Shown here piece by piece: positions 1-8,680 of a DNA stretch of 64,000 nucleotides. The position numbers and the translations under genes are program-made. The stretch covers positions 1 to 64,000 of the forward strand of contig NZ_JACJTV010000003.1 in assembly GCF_014698845.1 (NCBI RefSeq), in the 5' to 3' direction. How positions within the stretch are numbered: the first letter of the stretch is position 1; every line of letters begins with the position of its first letter. Source of the stretch: Coleofasciculus sp. FACHB-1120. GTDB taxonomy: Bacteria; Cyanobacteriota; Cyanobacteriia; Cyanobacteriales; FACHB-T130. A model generated the notes under the pieces. That model had not been told where the DNA came from. It worked only from the letters and a program-made list of their open reading frames with translations, and searched no databases.

Positions 1-96
1 GTCACGAGTGCGTTGCGGCACTGTTTGGGCAACTCGCAACTCGCTCAACATCGAGTCCTCTGCTTCGCTTAAGATAATCCGAATCGGAGCTGGCAT
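1..96 (-). CDS. IS630-family transposase, N-terminal fragment (cut by window edge)
   Basis: The minus strand opens with ATG at 96 and stays open for 32 codons to the window edge. It reads MPAPIRIILSEAEDSMLSEL and continues with RVAQTVPQRTRD. This looks like the start of the helix-turn-helix domain of cyanobacterial IS630-type transposases, which begin with a similar P-x-R-hydrophobic-x-LS-x-E-E/D pattern followed by R-V-A-x-T-V-x-Q-R-T-R. The catalytic DDE part lies outside the window, so I cannot say whether the element is intact. The family call comes from recall of the N-terminal pattern only. Confidence 0.55.
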   Translation of the reverse strand, partial: MPAPIRIILSEAEDSMLSELRVAQTVPQRTRD

Positions 97-694
97 AAAT
101 AATGGAACACTCCGTTTAGAGAACCTATCCCATCTTATATTTAATTAGTCCCAGCTACTTACCTCTTTGTTTCAGATATATCGAAACTAAGTTAAATTGC
201 TCAAATTCAACATTCAACACAGACATAGCACTCTCTTCGACTTTCTTGGAGTTCCCAATTAAATAGTCAATGAGGCGCTTATCTTGTGCGCTGGCTAAGC
301 CATCCGTCTGCTAGGGGAAGGAGGCACAATAGAGGCTCCCGAATATGTGTCCGTATTTAGAGTTCCCTAAATTTGGAAAAAAACGCTAACCTTAAATGCT
401 GTTTAATGTTAAGAAAAACAAATTTTTTAGTCTTACTTTCTAAAAAGAATAAAAGGTTTCGCTTTGAGACTTGACAATTATTAAAAACATTTGAATAAAA
501 GACTCTCTGCAAGCTTAATGGGGGAGTTCGTGGAAACAGCCTTAAAAATTTTTTGAGAAACCGGCGTTGATAAAAATACACTGATGGGTGGTATTGTCAA
601 GCAGACTGTGCGGACGCCGTCCTTCACGCCGATTCTGCCCTTCCAAGTAAGCTAGAATTCAAGCAGAATCAGCATTCCACGAACTAGCCTCCTC
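97..694. other. Gene-poor stretch beside the transposon, possible gene remnant
   Basis: There is no convincing gene across about 600 bases. On the minus strand, 137-310 reads as an uninterrupted frame (QTDGLASAQDKRLIDYLIGN, ending in KQRGK and a stop). It has no start codon and is preceded directly by a stop, so it looks like the tail of a broken gene. A 74-codon open frame at 357-581 on the minus strand is rich in Phe/Leu/Lys and lacks a ribosome binding site; I take it as chance. The promoter of the cytochrome c biogenesis pair should lie in the last 150 bases. Confidence 0.4.
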
Positions 695-1429
695 ATGATT
701 GAAAGTCTGCAAACCCAGCTTTACGAACTCAGTGAATTTGCCAACAGTCTCGTTTTCATCCAGCTGCAACATCTCAGCATTATCAGTATTGGCATTATCT
801 TTGCAGCCGGGTTGCTCACCAGTTTGACCCCCTGTATGCTTTCCATGTTGCCCATCACCCTTGGCTACATTGGGGGCTATGAAACTAAAAGCCGCCTCCA
901 AGCAGCTGCCCAAGCAACCTGGTTTTCCTTAGGATTAGCAACAACGTTGGCAGGGCTTGGTATCTTAGCGGCGTTGCTAGGGAACGTCTACGGTCAAGTG
1001 GGATTTGGTTTGCCGATCCTTGTGAGCATTCTCGCGATCGCAATGGGGCTAAATTTACTAGAAGCTTTGCCCCTTCCGTTGCCTGCGTGGGGTGGGATAG
1101 AGTGGATTTCCAAAGAATTACCAGAGGGAGTGCGTTCCTATCTGATTGGTCTAACTTTTGGGATGGTTGCGTCCCCGTGCAGTACTCCCGTGTTAGGAAC
1201 CTTACTGGGTTGGGTTGCCACAACGCAAGACATGGTGTTAGGTGCAGTCTTGCTGCTATCCTACACAGCAGGTTATGTGGCACCGTTGATTGTGGCAGGA
1301 ACTTTTACAGCCTCGATTAAGAAGTTGCTGGAGTTGCGCCAGTGGTCGAGTTGGATTACACCCGTTAGTGGTGTGCTTTTAGTTGGCTTTGGGGTATTTT
1401 CGCTGCTGTCTCGGATTCCAATTGGTTAA
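695..1429 (+). CDS. ccdA: Cytochrome c biogenesis protein CcdA (thiol-disulfide transporter)
   Basis: Polytopic membrane protein of 244 residues, the usual size for the CcdA branch of the DsbD family. It carries reducing equivalents from stromal thioredoxin across the thylakoid or plasma membrane to keep apocytochrome c haem-binding cysteines reduced. The two family motifs are present: TPC at Cys47 in the first membrane segment and ASPCSTP at Cys162 in the fourth. About six hydrophobic segments are visible. The ccs1 gene follows 53 bases downstream on the same strand; together they form the core of system II cytochrome c maturation, so co-transcription is likely. The start is the first ATG in frame. 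The family call is secure. Confidence 0.93.
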   Translation: MIESLQTQLYELSEFANSLVFIQLQHLSIISIGIIFAAGLLTSLTPCMLSMLPITLGYIGGYETKSRLQAAAQATWFSLGLATTLAGLGILAALLGNVYGQVGFGLPILVSILAIAMGLNLLEALPLPLPAWGGIEWISKELPEGVRSYLIGLTFGMVASPCSTPVLGTLLGWVATTQDMVLGAVLLLSYTAGYVAPLIVAGTFTASIKKLLELRQWSSWITPVSGVLLVGFGVFSLLSRIPIG

Positions 1430-1482
1430 AGGTAATCAAAAGCACTCGCTATTACCAATTACCAATTATTAATTATCAAAAA

Positions 1483-2907
1483 ATGACTGCAAAAAATTCT
1501 TTTTTCTCAAACTTTGGAGCAACATCCTATCGGTTTTGGCGACAGGAGTTGTTGCCATTACTGGCAGATTTGCGGTTAGCGATCGCATTGCTATTAGCGA
1601 TCGCGCTTTTTAGCATCTCTGGCACGGTCATTGAGCAGGGTCAGTCGCCCGCTTTTTATCAAGCTAACTATCCGGAGCATCCCGCTTTGTTTGGTTTCCT
1701 GACCTGGAAGGTAATCCAGGTAGTCGGATTGGATCATGTTTATCGCACCTGGTGGTTTTTATCACTCCTAATTTTGTTTGGCAGCAGTTTAACTGCCTGT
1801 ACCTTCACCCGCCAGTTTCCAGCTTTAAAAGCAGCACAGCACTGGAAGTTTTACGACCAACCGCGCCAATTTCAGAAACTCGCCCTGAGTGCGGAACTAG
1901 AAAAAGGTTCGCTAAACAAACTTACCGAGTTATTGCAGCAGCGGCGCTATAAAGTTTTTCAAGAAGGAGATAAACTTTACGCTCGAAAAGGACTGGTGGG
2001 GCGGATTGGCCCGATTGTTGTTCATGCCAGTATGTTAATTATTCTGGGGGGCGCAATTTGGGGGAGTATCACGGGTTTTGTCGCCCAGGAAATGGTTGCC
2101 AGCGGCGATACGTTTCAGATAAAAAACATCATCGAAGCTGGTACTTGGGCGCTGCCACAAGTTCCCAAAGATTGGTCGGTGCGGGTAAATCGCTTTTGGA
2201 TCGACTATACACCTGAAGGCAGAATCGACCAGTTTTATTCCGATTTGTCGGTTTTGGATCAACAAGGACAAGAAGTTGATCGGCAAACGATTCACGTCAA
2301 TCAGCCGTTGCGTTACCGAGGCGTGACACTTTATCAAACGGATTGGGGTATTGCAGGTATCCAGGTGCGGCTGAATAATAGCCCAGTTTTACAGTTGCCG
2401 ATGGCGTCATTAAATACTGGCGGCAAGGGTCGAATCTGGGGAACTTGGATTCCCACTAAACCAGATTTGAGTGAGGGAGTTGCCTTAATTGCCAAGGATT
2501 TGCAGGGAACACTGATGCTTTATAACCCAAAGGGTGAGCTAATCAATACTATTCGTGCTGGGATGTCAGTACCCGTGAATGAAGTCAGGCTGAGCATTGA
2601 TGAAGTGATCGGCAGCACTGGCTTGCAAATAAAAGCCGATCCGGGTATCCCGTTTGTTTATGCGGGGTTTGGTTTGTTAATGCTGGGTGTGGTTATGAGT
2701 TATTTTTCTCATTCGCAAATTTGGGCACTGCAAGAAGGAGTTAGCGCAGCGTCTCACAAGGAGATTCGCTTCTATGTCGGCGGCAGAACTAACCGCGCAC
2801 AGGTTGCTTTTGAACGGGAACTGTTGGAAATTTTGGATCGAGTCAGTCAACAATCCCCGGATGAAGTGCCCGTTGTTGAGATAGAAGCGATCGCTACCCA
2901 GTCCTAA
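1483..2907 (+). CDS. ccs1: Cytochrome c biogenesis protein Ccs1/ResB
   Basis: 474 residues matching the ResB/Ccs1 family, the haem-delivery and ligation partner in system II cytochrome c maturation. The N-terminal part holds membrane segments around residues 28-50 and 85-105 ([19 protein letters not shown], a typical ResB stretch), a third around 172-195 ([15 protein letters not shown]) and a fourth near 390-410. Between the last two lies a large soluble domain of about 190 residues that faces the lumen in known members. Length is normal for cyanobacteria. It follows ccdA closely, as expected for a functional pair serving cytochrome f, c6, c550 and CytM. HIP1 octamers occur inside the gene. 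Confidence 0.94.
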   Translation: MTAKNSFFSNFGATSYRFWRQELLPLLADLRLAIALLLAIALFSISGTVIEQGQSPAFYQANYPEHPALFGFLTWKVIQVVGLDHVYRTWWFLSLLILFGSSLTACTFTRQFPALKAAQHWKFYDQPRQFQKLALSAELEKGSLNKLTELLQQRRYKVFQEGDKLYARKGLVGRIGPIVVHASMLIILGGAIWGSITGFVAQEMVASGDTFQIKNIIEAGTWALPQVPKDWSVRVNRFWIDYTPEGRIDQFYSDLSVLDQQGQEVDRQTIHVNQPLRYRGVTLYQTDWGIAGIQVRLNNSPVLQLPMASLNTGGKGRIWGTWIPTKPDLSEGVALIAKDLQGTLMLYNPKGELINTIRAGMSVPVNEVRLSIDEVIGSTGLQIKADPGIPFVYAGFGLLMLGVVMSYFSHSQIWALQEGVSAASHKEIRFYVGGRTNRAQVAFERELLEILDRVSQQSPDEVPVVEIEAIATQS

Positions 2908-2934
2908 ACCATTTTTGATTTTTGATTTTGGGTT

Positions 2935-2962
2935 GTAGAGGCGCGGGCGATCACGTCTCTAC
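2935..2962. repeat. Dispersed palindrome of the GTAGAGACG class
   Basis: GTAGAGGCG and CGTCTCTAC form a 9-pair stem (one G-U) around a 10-base loop, 28 bases after the ccs1 stop codon. Related palindromes lie at 45537-45564 and 54646-54710. It could end the ccdA-ccs1 transcript but has no T-tract, so I class it as a repeat. Confidence 0.55.
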
Positions 2963-2982
2963 CAAGAAATCATATCTTCCAC

Positions 2983-4644
2983 TCACGCCTTTTTTTCTAG
3001 TTTCCAAAGCCAAACTTCACCCGATTGATATGCAGGCTCTATTGTGTAGTTCTGCGTTTTCAGTGCATTTTTTAATTTCTGGGAACTCCGATATAAAAAC
3101 ACATCCCTGAACCCATCTGGAATCTGAGGCACATCTGGCTTAACTACTAATTGAAGCCGCACTTCAGGGTTGAGTGCATGACTCAAAGGCAGAATCATGG
3201 TTAACAACTCATCGCTTACCAAAAGCGGCTGAGTTGCTTGGTTGAGAATTCTGGCTATCTGGGGATTGTATTTAGTTTGAGAGAGGGTTTTATTCCACCA
3301 AACTTCTTGTTGAAAACTGATAGCGCAGGAGATAACACCACTTGAAACCACCGCAATCAGGACAATTTGCCATAATTTTTGTGTTCTGGCACTCATGGAA
3401 ACCCAGCTAATTTTACTCGCCAGCAAGTAAGCAACTGCTATCTCAATCCCTAAAAATAATGGTACGAGATGCCGAGTTGAACCTGATAATCCTCCTCCTG
3501 AAATTAAATCTTTTAAGATAAACGGTAAGCAACTAACTCCAATTAATGTTAAGACAAATAGCCAAGCTCGTTTAGAAGTTTTGCGGCACAGGAAATAGAC
3601 TGAATATCCTGTCAGAAATACAATCAATCCTACCAAGGTCAGGCGGATTAATTCTGTCCATTGATTGTCAAATCCAAACGCGATCGCTCCTCCCTCTGGG
3701 TCTGCATCAAGAAACGTTCGAGTAATATTGCGAGTCCAAGCTTTCACCCAAGAAAACAGGCTTTCTTTCTGGCGAGACCAACCTGTTGTATTTTCAACAG
3801 TAGACAAGTTGCTAAGAATCACCAAAACCCAAGGCACAAAAGTGAGAAACCCAACTAAAGATGCTAGCAAATAGGCAAAGACAGTTTTGGAAAATCGGAA
3901 TTTCTCGATTGTCAATAGATAAATTCCATGCCCAATCGCAACCAGCACGAAAAATAGCTGCGTATACATCCCCAGCGTTAGCGTTGCTGCATACACTCCC
4001 CAAGTAGAAATAAGGGTTTTAGTGTCTCTATTTCCCAGCCGCATCGCTCGTAGCAGCGCTACACTCGATAATAAGATTGCCACACTCCACAGACTATAAG
4101 GCCGTGCTTCTTGGGCGTAGAGAACTTGAAAGGGGGAGACTGCAATGAGTGCGATTACTACCCATCCTACTAAGGAAGATCCAAATAATTCTCGGCATAG
4201 CCAATAAATACAGGGGAATACTAACAAGCTAATGAATGCAGACAAGCTTCTGACTGTGCCTGGTGAAGAACCAAACCATTGCACCCAAAATCTTGCCATC
4301 AAAAAATAGAGGGGCGGATGCTGGGGGGTATCGACTACTATCGAGTTGATAGTTCCGCTTACACCTTTTTCCTGATTGGGTTGTTGAAACTTCTGCAAAT
4401 CCTCGACCCCAATCAGATGCCCATCAAAGAGTTCTTGGGTTAATTCTGCTTTGGTGTAACCAGCAATTCGTAATGAAGTCAGAGTCTCATCGCCCCAGTA
4501 AACTTTTCGGTCTAGGTTGACGACTCGAAAGAATATTCCTAGTACCAGCAAGACAATAATAAAAAATTTTAACCAAGTTGGAGGAAGTAGCCTTGTTTGA
4601 CTTAACCTATTCTTAACATGATTAAGAGTTTGTGCAACTGTCAT
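2983..4644 (-). CDS. GT39/PMT-like membrane glycosyltransferase
   Basis: About 553 residues with a cytoplasmic N-terminus and ten or more hydrophobic segments, the layout of GT-C transferases that use polyprenyl-phosphate sugars. The first large loop carries YWGDE, matching the acidic catalytic motif of the PMT/ArnT group, and further on DTPQHPPLYFLMARFWVQWF resembles the conserved PMT_2 loop. I place the start at the ATG at 4644, where GGAGGG sits just upstream, rather than at the earlier in-frame ATG at 4704. The acceptor (protein, lipid or glycan) cannot be told from sequence. It is monocistronic, with a bidirectional hairpin upstream that also serves the neighbouring transcript. Confidence 0.8.
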   Translation of the reverse strand: MTVAQTLNHVKNRLSQTRLLPPTWLKFFIIVLLVLGIFFRVVNLDRKVYWGDETLTSLRIAGYTKAELTQELFDGHLIGVEDLQKFQQPNQEKGVSGTINSIVVDTPQHPPLYFLMARFWVQWFGSSPGTVRSLSAFISLLVFPCIYWLCRELFGSSLVGWVVIALIAVSPFQVLYAQEARPYSLWSVAILLSSVALLRAMRLGNRDTKTLISTWGVYAATLTLGMYTQLFFVLVAIGHGIYLLTIEKFRFSKTVFAYLLASLVGFLTFVPWVLVILSNLSTVENTTGWSRQKESLFSWVKAWTRNITRTFLDADPEGGAIAFGFDNQWTELIRLTLVGLIVFLTGYSVYFLCRKTSKRAWLFVLTLIGVSCLPFILKDLISGGGLSGSTRHLVPLFLGIEIAVAYLLASKISWVSMSARTQKLWQIVLIAVVSSGVISCAISFQQEVWWNKTLSQTKYNPQIARILNQATQPLLVSDELLTMILPLSHALNPEVRLQLVVKPDVPQIPDGFRDVFLYRSSQKLKNALKTQNYTIEPAYQSGEVWLWKLEKKA

Positions 4645-4782
4645 AAACCCTCCATTTCGCAATCGAAAAAGCTGCGAAGCTGTGCGAAATTTTAGGGGAG
4701 GCAAGAGAAGTTATCACTCACCTATAGACTGATTTTGTATCTATATTTTGAACCGATAAATAGGCTTTTGATGACATAAAGC

Positions 4783-4807
4783 AAAAAGCCCGTCCAACGG
4801 GCTTTTT
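4783..4807. terminator. Intrinsic terminator, symmetric
   Basis: An 11-pair perfect stem, AAAAAGCCCGT and ACGGGCTTTTT, encloses a 3-base loop. The A-tract and T-tract make it usable on both strands. The gene approaching it is queF on the minus strand, whose stop is about 60 bases away, so it most likely ends the queF transcript before the glycosyltransferase gene. Confidence 0.85.
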
Positions 4808-4869
4808 GAAAAAGATAAGTTTTAACCTAAGTAGAGTTAGCAGTAATAAGTGAGTCTTTGGGCTGCTAT

Positions 4870-5301
4870 CTAGGCGTCAAGCGACTTCTGATGACGCACT
4901 TCAATAACGGTGTGGACGTTACCGCGCGGTGCAAAATCCCCTTTGATAGTGGCTTCTAAAGGTTCGCAAGCTGCTACAAAGTCATCCAGAATTTGATTGA
5001 TAGATTCTTCGTGGGAGATGTAGCGATCGCGGTAACTGTTGATATAAAGCTTGATCGCCTTCAGTTCCACCACCCTTTGATCGGGAACATAGGTAATATG
5101 GATGGTCGCAAAGTCAGGATAGCCAGAAAACGGACACTTACAGGTAAACTCTGGTAGAGTAATGTGAATGTCGTAGCGGCGTCCGACTCGCGGATTGGGG
5201 AAGGTAATTAATTGTCCTTCAGCAATATTGCGCTCACCGTATTTCATTTCCGAGAGCGGCGTTTCAGGTGATAATTGCTGCTGTAGTGGCGACTGACTCA
5301 T
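4870..5301 (-). CDS. queF: NADPH-dependent 7-cyano-7-deazaguanine reductase QueF
   Basis: 143 residues, the short (type I, YkvM-like) form. It reduces preQ0 to preQ1 with NADPH in queuosine synthesis for tRNA. The active-site segment FTCKCPFSGYPDFA is present: Cys56 is the expected nucleophile forming the thioimide and Asp63 the proton donor. The ELKAIKLYINSYRDRYISHE stretch is the QueF family motif (usually ESKSLKLY) that binds NADPH and substrate. I looked for a preQ1 riboswitch in the 120 bases upstream and saw no matching hairpin plus A-rich tail. A symmetric terminator lies downstream. Confidence 0.94.
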   Translation of the reverse strand: MSQSPLQQQLSPETPLSEMKYGERNIAEGQLITFPNPRVGRRYDIHITLPEFTCKCPFSGYPDFATIHITYVPDQRVVELKAIKLYINSYRDRYISHEESINQILDDFVAACEPLEATIKGDFAPRGNVHTVIEVRHQKSLDA

Positions 5302-5426
5302 CAGTAGTGGTTAGCAAACGTGGGACATTAGGCATTCGTTATTAGTCATTTATAACAAACAAAGGACTAAGAACTTTTGAATATGAATGCAGGTCAAGCT
5401 TTTTTAGCCTTCTTCACCTGCTTTGT

Positions 5427-5840
5427 TCAGAAAATATCTCTAGAGTTGAACGGGTCTGTGCTACCGTCCCAATCTGGACAATTTTTATCGTCCCAGCCGT
5501 AGGGATGCATGGCGCAGACTAATAAGTTTCCCCCATAAGCTTGTCCGTGATAATGGTGACAACCCATACACGCAGGATTTTTTTGTGGGGTTGGTTCAAC
5601 AGTATCCACCATATAGGAAAAAGGCTGCTCACCTTCGCCCATAATTTCTTCAAATTCTAAATAAATTTCAGCGATTGGCTCAAATAATTCTTGCAAACCC
5701 TGATTGAGATCGGTTGCAATTGTAGTTTGCACGCTTTCGGCAACAGCGTCTACTACTTCTGCGATGCCAATGAAGAATTGCTCTACTTCATCAGCAACCG
5801 CTTCCATCATCTCGAAAAAATCTTTTTGCCACTCTTCCAT
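5427..5840 (-). CDS. Uncharacterised protein with C-terminal Cys/His (CxxC...CAMHPxG...CPDW) motif
   Basis: 137 residues. The first 80 are acidic and helical with no obvious domain. The last 50 carry Cys91-x2-Cys94 followed by HHYHG, then Cys109-A-M-His112-P-x-G and Cys121-P-D-W. Four cysteines and several histidines in this spacing suggest a bound zinc ion or an iron-sulfur centre. I recall this tail as widespread in cyanobacterial hypothetical proteins, and the same pattern closes the double-HPt protein at 45905-47158. It lies 125 bases upstream of queF on the same strand, but nothing ties it to queuosine. Function unknown. Confidence 0.75.
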   Translation of the reverse strand: MEEWQKDFFEMMEAVADEVEQFFIGIAEVVDAVAESVQTTIATDLNQGLQELFEPIAEIYLEFEEIMGEGEQPFSYMVDTVEPTPQKNPACMGCHHYHGQAYGGNLLVCAMHPYGWDDKNCPDWDGSTDPFNSRDIF

Positions 5841-6078
5841 TTTGGATACTCAGCACAAAAGGCTTAGTTTTGACCGGCGACACGATGACGCCAATTAATC
5901 TGCAATTCTATTCTAAATAGTGCGAATCAATGATGCGATCGCAATGGGTAAATTTGCACCCGTTGCCTTGCGCGATCGCACAAGGCGATATGATGCACCT
6001 TGCAGCGAATCGCTCTTTCCTCTGTACCGACGCATCGGTGATTCGGCTGTTCGCGGTTTGCCGTTCATGACTAGAAAG

Positions 6079-6453
6079 CTAATCGCGCTTTAGCCGACGC
6101 AGTTCGTCTTGTAGTGCTTGCACCTGTTGGCGCATCGCGTCCACATCGTTATTTGGAGACCCTGCTGGCTTTGGCTCTTCATCATCTGAGAGAATTTCAA
6201 TCCGCCGCGGCTCACCGGATTGGGTGCTGCTGGACGGCTCAACGGGTGCCTGCTGGGCTTGTTTCATCATCTCATCGACAAACCGGCGGGCTTCGTCTGT
6301 TGTCATCTCGCCTTTTGCCACCATTTCATCGGCTAGCTTTTGAGCTTGCGATCGCAACTCCGATAATTTTCCCCCAGCTCTCTCACCCGCAGAGGCAGCT
6401 AAGCCGACTCCTAAGAAAAACGCTTTTTGAACAATATCTCCAAAACCAGCCAT
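6079..6453 (-). CDS. Phasin-like / PHA granule-associated-type small protein
   Basis: About 124 residues from the ATG at 6453. I prefer this to the ATG at 6501 because MAGFGDIVQKAFFLGVGLAA is the recognisable N-terminus and AAGGAG lies upstream. A short hydrophobic helix is followed by an amphipathic region (residues 25-65, ELRSQAQKLADEMVAKGEMT), a Pro/Ser-rich linker with EPRRIEILSDDEEP, and a C-terminal coiled coil (MRQQVQALQDELRRLKRD). The middle resembles the phasin superfamily of granule-surface proteins. Whether it coats polyhydroxybutyrate granules here is inference; no pha gene is nearby. The SRP RNA gene lies 114 bases upstream on the same strand. Confidence 0.7.
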   Translation of the reverse strand: MAGFGDIVQKAFFLGVGLAASAGERAGGKLSELRSQAQKLADEMVAKGEMTTDEARRFVDEMMKQAQQAPVEPSSSTQSGEPRRIEILSDDEEPKPAGSPNNDVDAMRQQVQALQDELRRLKRD

Positions 6454-6566
6454 CGCAATGAGTCGCTCCTTGAATCTGCAAGTATCTGCTGATTCCAGCA
6501 TAAGCGTGAAATCCAGAAACTGCCCACCAATTACAAGACCAACGAGGACGATGTGGCGATTCGAGT

Positions 6567-6660
6567 GATCCGGATACCACGCCTATCACAAGCATCCCGT
6601 GTTGCTGCTACCTTCCGGTTCTGACAAGGTTTAGGCGTTGCGATCGCGTGGGTCCAGATC
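6567..6660 (-). ncRNA. ffs: Signal recognition particle RNA (small bacterial type, 4.5S-like)
   Basis: On the minus strand the segment starting GATCTGGACCCACGC contains the highly conserved apical loop signature GTCAGAACCGGAAGGTAGCA followed by GCAAC. The 3' part GGGATGCTTGTGATAGGCGT closes the long hairpin, and GCGTGGTATCCGGATC pairs back with the 5' end (8 pairs, a two-base mismatch, then 6 pairs). The length of about 94 nt fits the small SRP RNA without an Alu domain. It binds Ffh and drives co-translational membrane insertion. The ends are set from the terminal stem and may be off by a few bases. Confidence 0.92.
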
Positions 6661-6736
6661 ATCTATAGCATAACATCATTCAGTGAAAACTCAAAACTCT
6701 GGCGGCAATCAGCAATTAGCCTTTATGCATTAGCCT

Positions 6737-7003
6737 TTATTCGGCAACGACTCGCCACTCATAGAGTTCATACTTGACGCAGCCGTTTTGCACTAGGGGA
6801 TCTTGGGAGACAATGGCACGCGCCTCCTCCATTGAAGACGCCTCAAATAGCATCATGCCGCCTCGCCGCTCCAGCCAGTAGCCGCTACGCGCCTGGTATC
6901 CCTTGGCAATCAAATCCTGGACATAAGCTTTGTGCGCCGGTACAGATTTGTCAAAGATAGGTTTATCAACGATGCCTTCTTCAATCTTTACAAACCAGGG
7001 CAT
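6737..7003 (-). CDS. YciI-like protein (YCII domain)
   Basis: 88 residues spanning a single YCII domain of the dimeric alpha+beta barrel superfamily. The N-terminal strand (MPWFVKIEEG), the following helix with the HKAYVQDLIAKG segment, the GGMMLFEASSMEEARAIVSQ pattern and the DPLVQNGCVKYELYEW end are all characteristic. A His-Asp pair is proposed as active site in the family; here His24 and Asp68 are candidates. The biochemical role is unknown even in better studied members. It is transcribed toward ffs and divergent from the RNA ligase gene, whose TTG lies 59 bases away. Confidence 0.82.
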   Translation of the reverse strand: MPWFVKIEEGIVDKPIFDKSVPAHKAYVQDLIAKGYQARSGYWLERRGGMMLFEASSMEEARAIVSQDPLVQNGCVKYELYEWRVVAE

Positions 7004-7062
7004 TCACTTTCTTCCCTTATCTGGCTATATCTATTTAACAAGTAAACTACCCCTGGAAGTTC

Positions 7063-7626
7063 TTGGACAATACAAAACGCCGCTTCTTTATCGCTCTCTT
7101 GCCGCCGCAAGAGATTCAAGACTACGCCAAAGAGATTCAGCAGCACTTCGCCCAAACCTTTGCTAGCAAAGGTGCCCAGAAATCTCCCCCGCATATCACG
7201 CTGCAACCGCCGTTTGAATGGCAGGTAGAGGCAGTACCAGTGCTGGAAGAATCCTTGAGAACGTTTGCTTCCCATCGTTCACCTGTCTCCATTACCCTGG
7301 AAGGGTTTGGAGCATTTCCACCGCGGGTTATTTTCATCAATGTTCTTAAGACGCCGGAACTGCTAGCGTTACAAGCTGATTTAATGACCGAGATGGAGAC
7401 AAACTTGGGAATTGCCGATTCGGTTTCCAAGCAGCGTCCCTTTGCTCCTCACATGACTGTTGCTTTTAGAGACTTGACCCGGCAGAACTTTAAGCTAGCT
7501 TGGACTGAATTTCAGCAGCGACCATTACAGTTTGAGTTTACATCTGGTCAGCTAACGCTACTGATTCATTCTGGCGAACGATGGGAAGTAAGTAGCGAAT
7601 TTCCTTGCTTAGCGCGTCAGATGTGA
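7063..7626 (+). CDS. thpR: RNA 2',3'-cyclic phosphodiesterase / 2'-5' RNA ligase (LigT/ThpR)
   Basis: 187 residues of the 2H phosphoesterase fold. Both H-x-T catalytic motifs are visible: His44-Ile-Thr46 (PPHITLQPP) and His130-Met-Thr132 (FAPHMTVAF). The N-terminal strand RRFFIALLPP is the typical opening of ThpR. Known members hydrolyse 2',3'-cyclic phosphates in RNA and catalyse a reversible 2'-5' ligation in vitro; the natural substrate is uncertain. The start is a TTG with GGAAG a few bases upstream; no ATG is available before the first conserved strand. Confidence 0.88.
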   Translation: MDNTKRRFFIALLPPQEIQDYAKEIQQHFAQTFASKGAQKSPPHITLQPPFEWQVEAVPVLEESLRTFASHRSPVSITLEGFGAFPPRVIFINVLKTPELLALQADLMTEMETNLGIADSVSKQRPFAPHMTVAFRDLTRQNFKLAWTEFQQRPLQFEFTSGQLTLLIHSGERWEVSSEFPCLARQM

Positions 7627-7882
7627 ACTGGGAATCCTTTCACCAAGGGGGTTGTGGCTAGTTATGGTGTGCGCGATCGCAACCTTGCTTTTTCAATCAG
7701 GCAAGACCTGTCAATGATAGCGAAGCTTTTTCACTTGATTTTTAAATCTATCCAGAGTCATAAATCTTTATAGGGATTCATCCTGTCCCACGGTAGAGGT
7801 GGGAATAGCCAGACTCTGACTATTCTTTTCGTTATTACTGTGCTGTGCCCACACGAGTAGATTGCTAAGGTAAGAGAAGTCA

Positions 7883-8680
7883 ATGAAAAAAGTTAATGTA
7901 CTTAATGTATCCATTGACAACTTGTCAAGGGCAGAACTACTAACAAAACTCGATCAGGAAGGTGGTATTGTATTTACGCCAAATGTAGACCACCTGATGA
8001 AGCTACAAACCGATCGGGATTTCTATAAGGCTTACAATATCGCTACCTATAAAGTGTGTGACAGTCAAATAGTATTGTACGCTTCAAAGTTTTTGGGTAC
8101 ACCGATTAAAGAAAAGCTTTCGGGTTCCGATTTGTTTCCCGCTTTCTATATGCACCACAAGGATAATGGAAGCGTTAAGATTTTCTTGCTAGGTGCCGCT
8201 GAAGGAGTGGCGAGTAAAGCTCAAGAGCGAATCAATAGTCAAGTAGGCAGAAATATTATAGTTGCTTCTCATTCTCCATCTTTTGGATTTGAAAAGAGCG
8301 AAAAAGAATGCCTAGCAATTATTGATCTGATTAATAAGTCAGGTGCCACGGTATTAGCGATAGGCGTAGGTGCGCCTAAACAAGAAAAGTGGATATTGAA
8401 GTATAAGAATAAGCTACCCAATATCAAAGTTTTCTTGTCTATTGGTGCATCTCTTGACTTTGAAGCAGGTCATAAACCAAGATCCCCACAGTGGATGAGT
8501 GACGCTGGGATAGAGTGGTTACATAGACTTTTATCCGAGCCACAAAGACTGTGGAAAAGGTATTTAATAGACGATATGCCTTTCTTCTGGTTAGTTTTGA
8601 AACAAAAGCTTAATCTTTACAAAAAGCCCTTTCAAAGGCAAAAGAAAGCTGTGAAATTAGAAAGAGTTAAGTGGCAATAA
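7883..8680 (+). CDS. WecG/TagA/CpsF-family glycosyltransferase (GT26)
   Basis: 265 residues. GT26 enzymes move ManNAc, ManNAcA or related sugars onto undecaprenyl-linked intermediates at the cytoplasmic membrane face. The family pattern is clear: VFTPNVDHLMKLQTDRDFYK near the N-terminus, VCDSQIVLYASKFLG, then VLAIGVGAPKQEKW, SIGASLDFEAGHKPRSPQW and GIEWLHRLLSEPQRLWKRY at the C-terminus. It stands alone on the plus strand at the edge of the exopolysaccharide locus and probably adds an early sugar. An ATG is used with AAGAGAAG upstream. Confidence 0.88.
   Translation: MKKVNVLNVSIDNLSRAELLTKLDQEGGIVFTPNVDHLMKLQTDRDFYKAYNIATYKVCDSQIVLYASKFLGTPIKEKLSGSDLFPAFYMHHKDNGSVKIFLLGAAEGVASKAQERINSQVGRNIIVASHSPSFGFEKSEKECLAIIDLINKSGATVLAIGVGAPKQEKWILKYKNKLPNIKVFLSIGASLDFEAGHKPRSPQWMSDAGIEWLHRLLSEPQRLWKRYLIDDMPFFWLVLKQKLNLYKKPFQRQKKAVKLERVKWQ

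Noticed and set aside
885-1283. Minus-strand open frame of 132 codons across ccdA
   Set aside because: It lies inside a well supported gene on the other strand and has no ribosome binding site or motif.
5302-5426. Possible preQ1 riboswitch upstream of queF
   Set aside because: I looked for the short hairpin plus A-rich tail on the minus strand and no segment matches.
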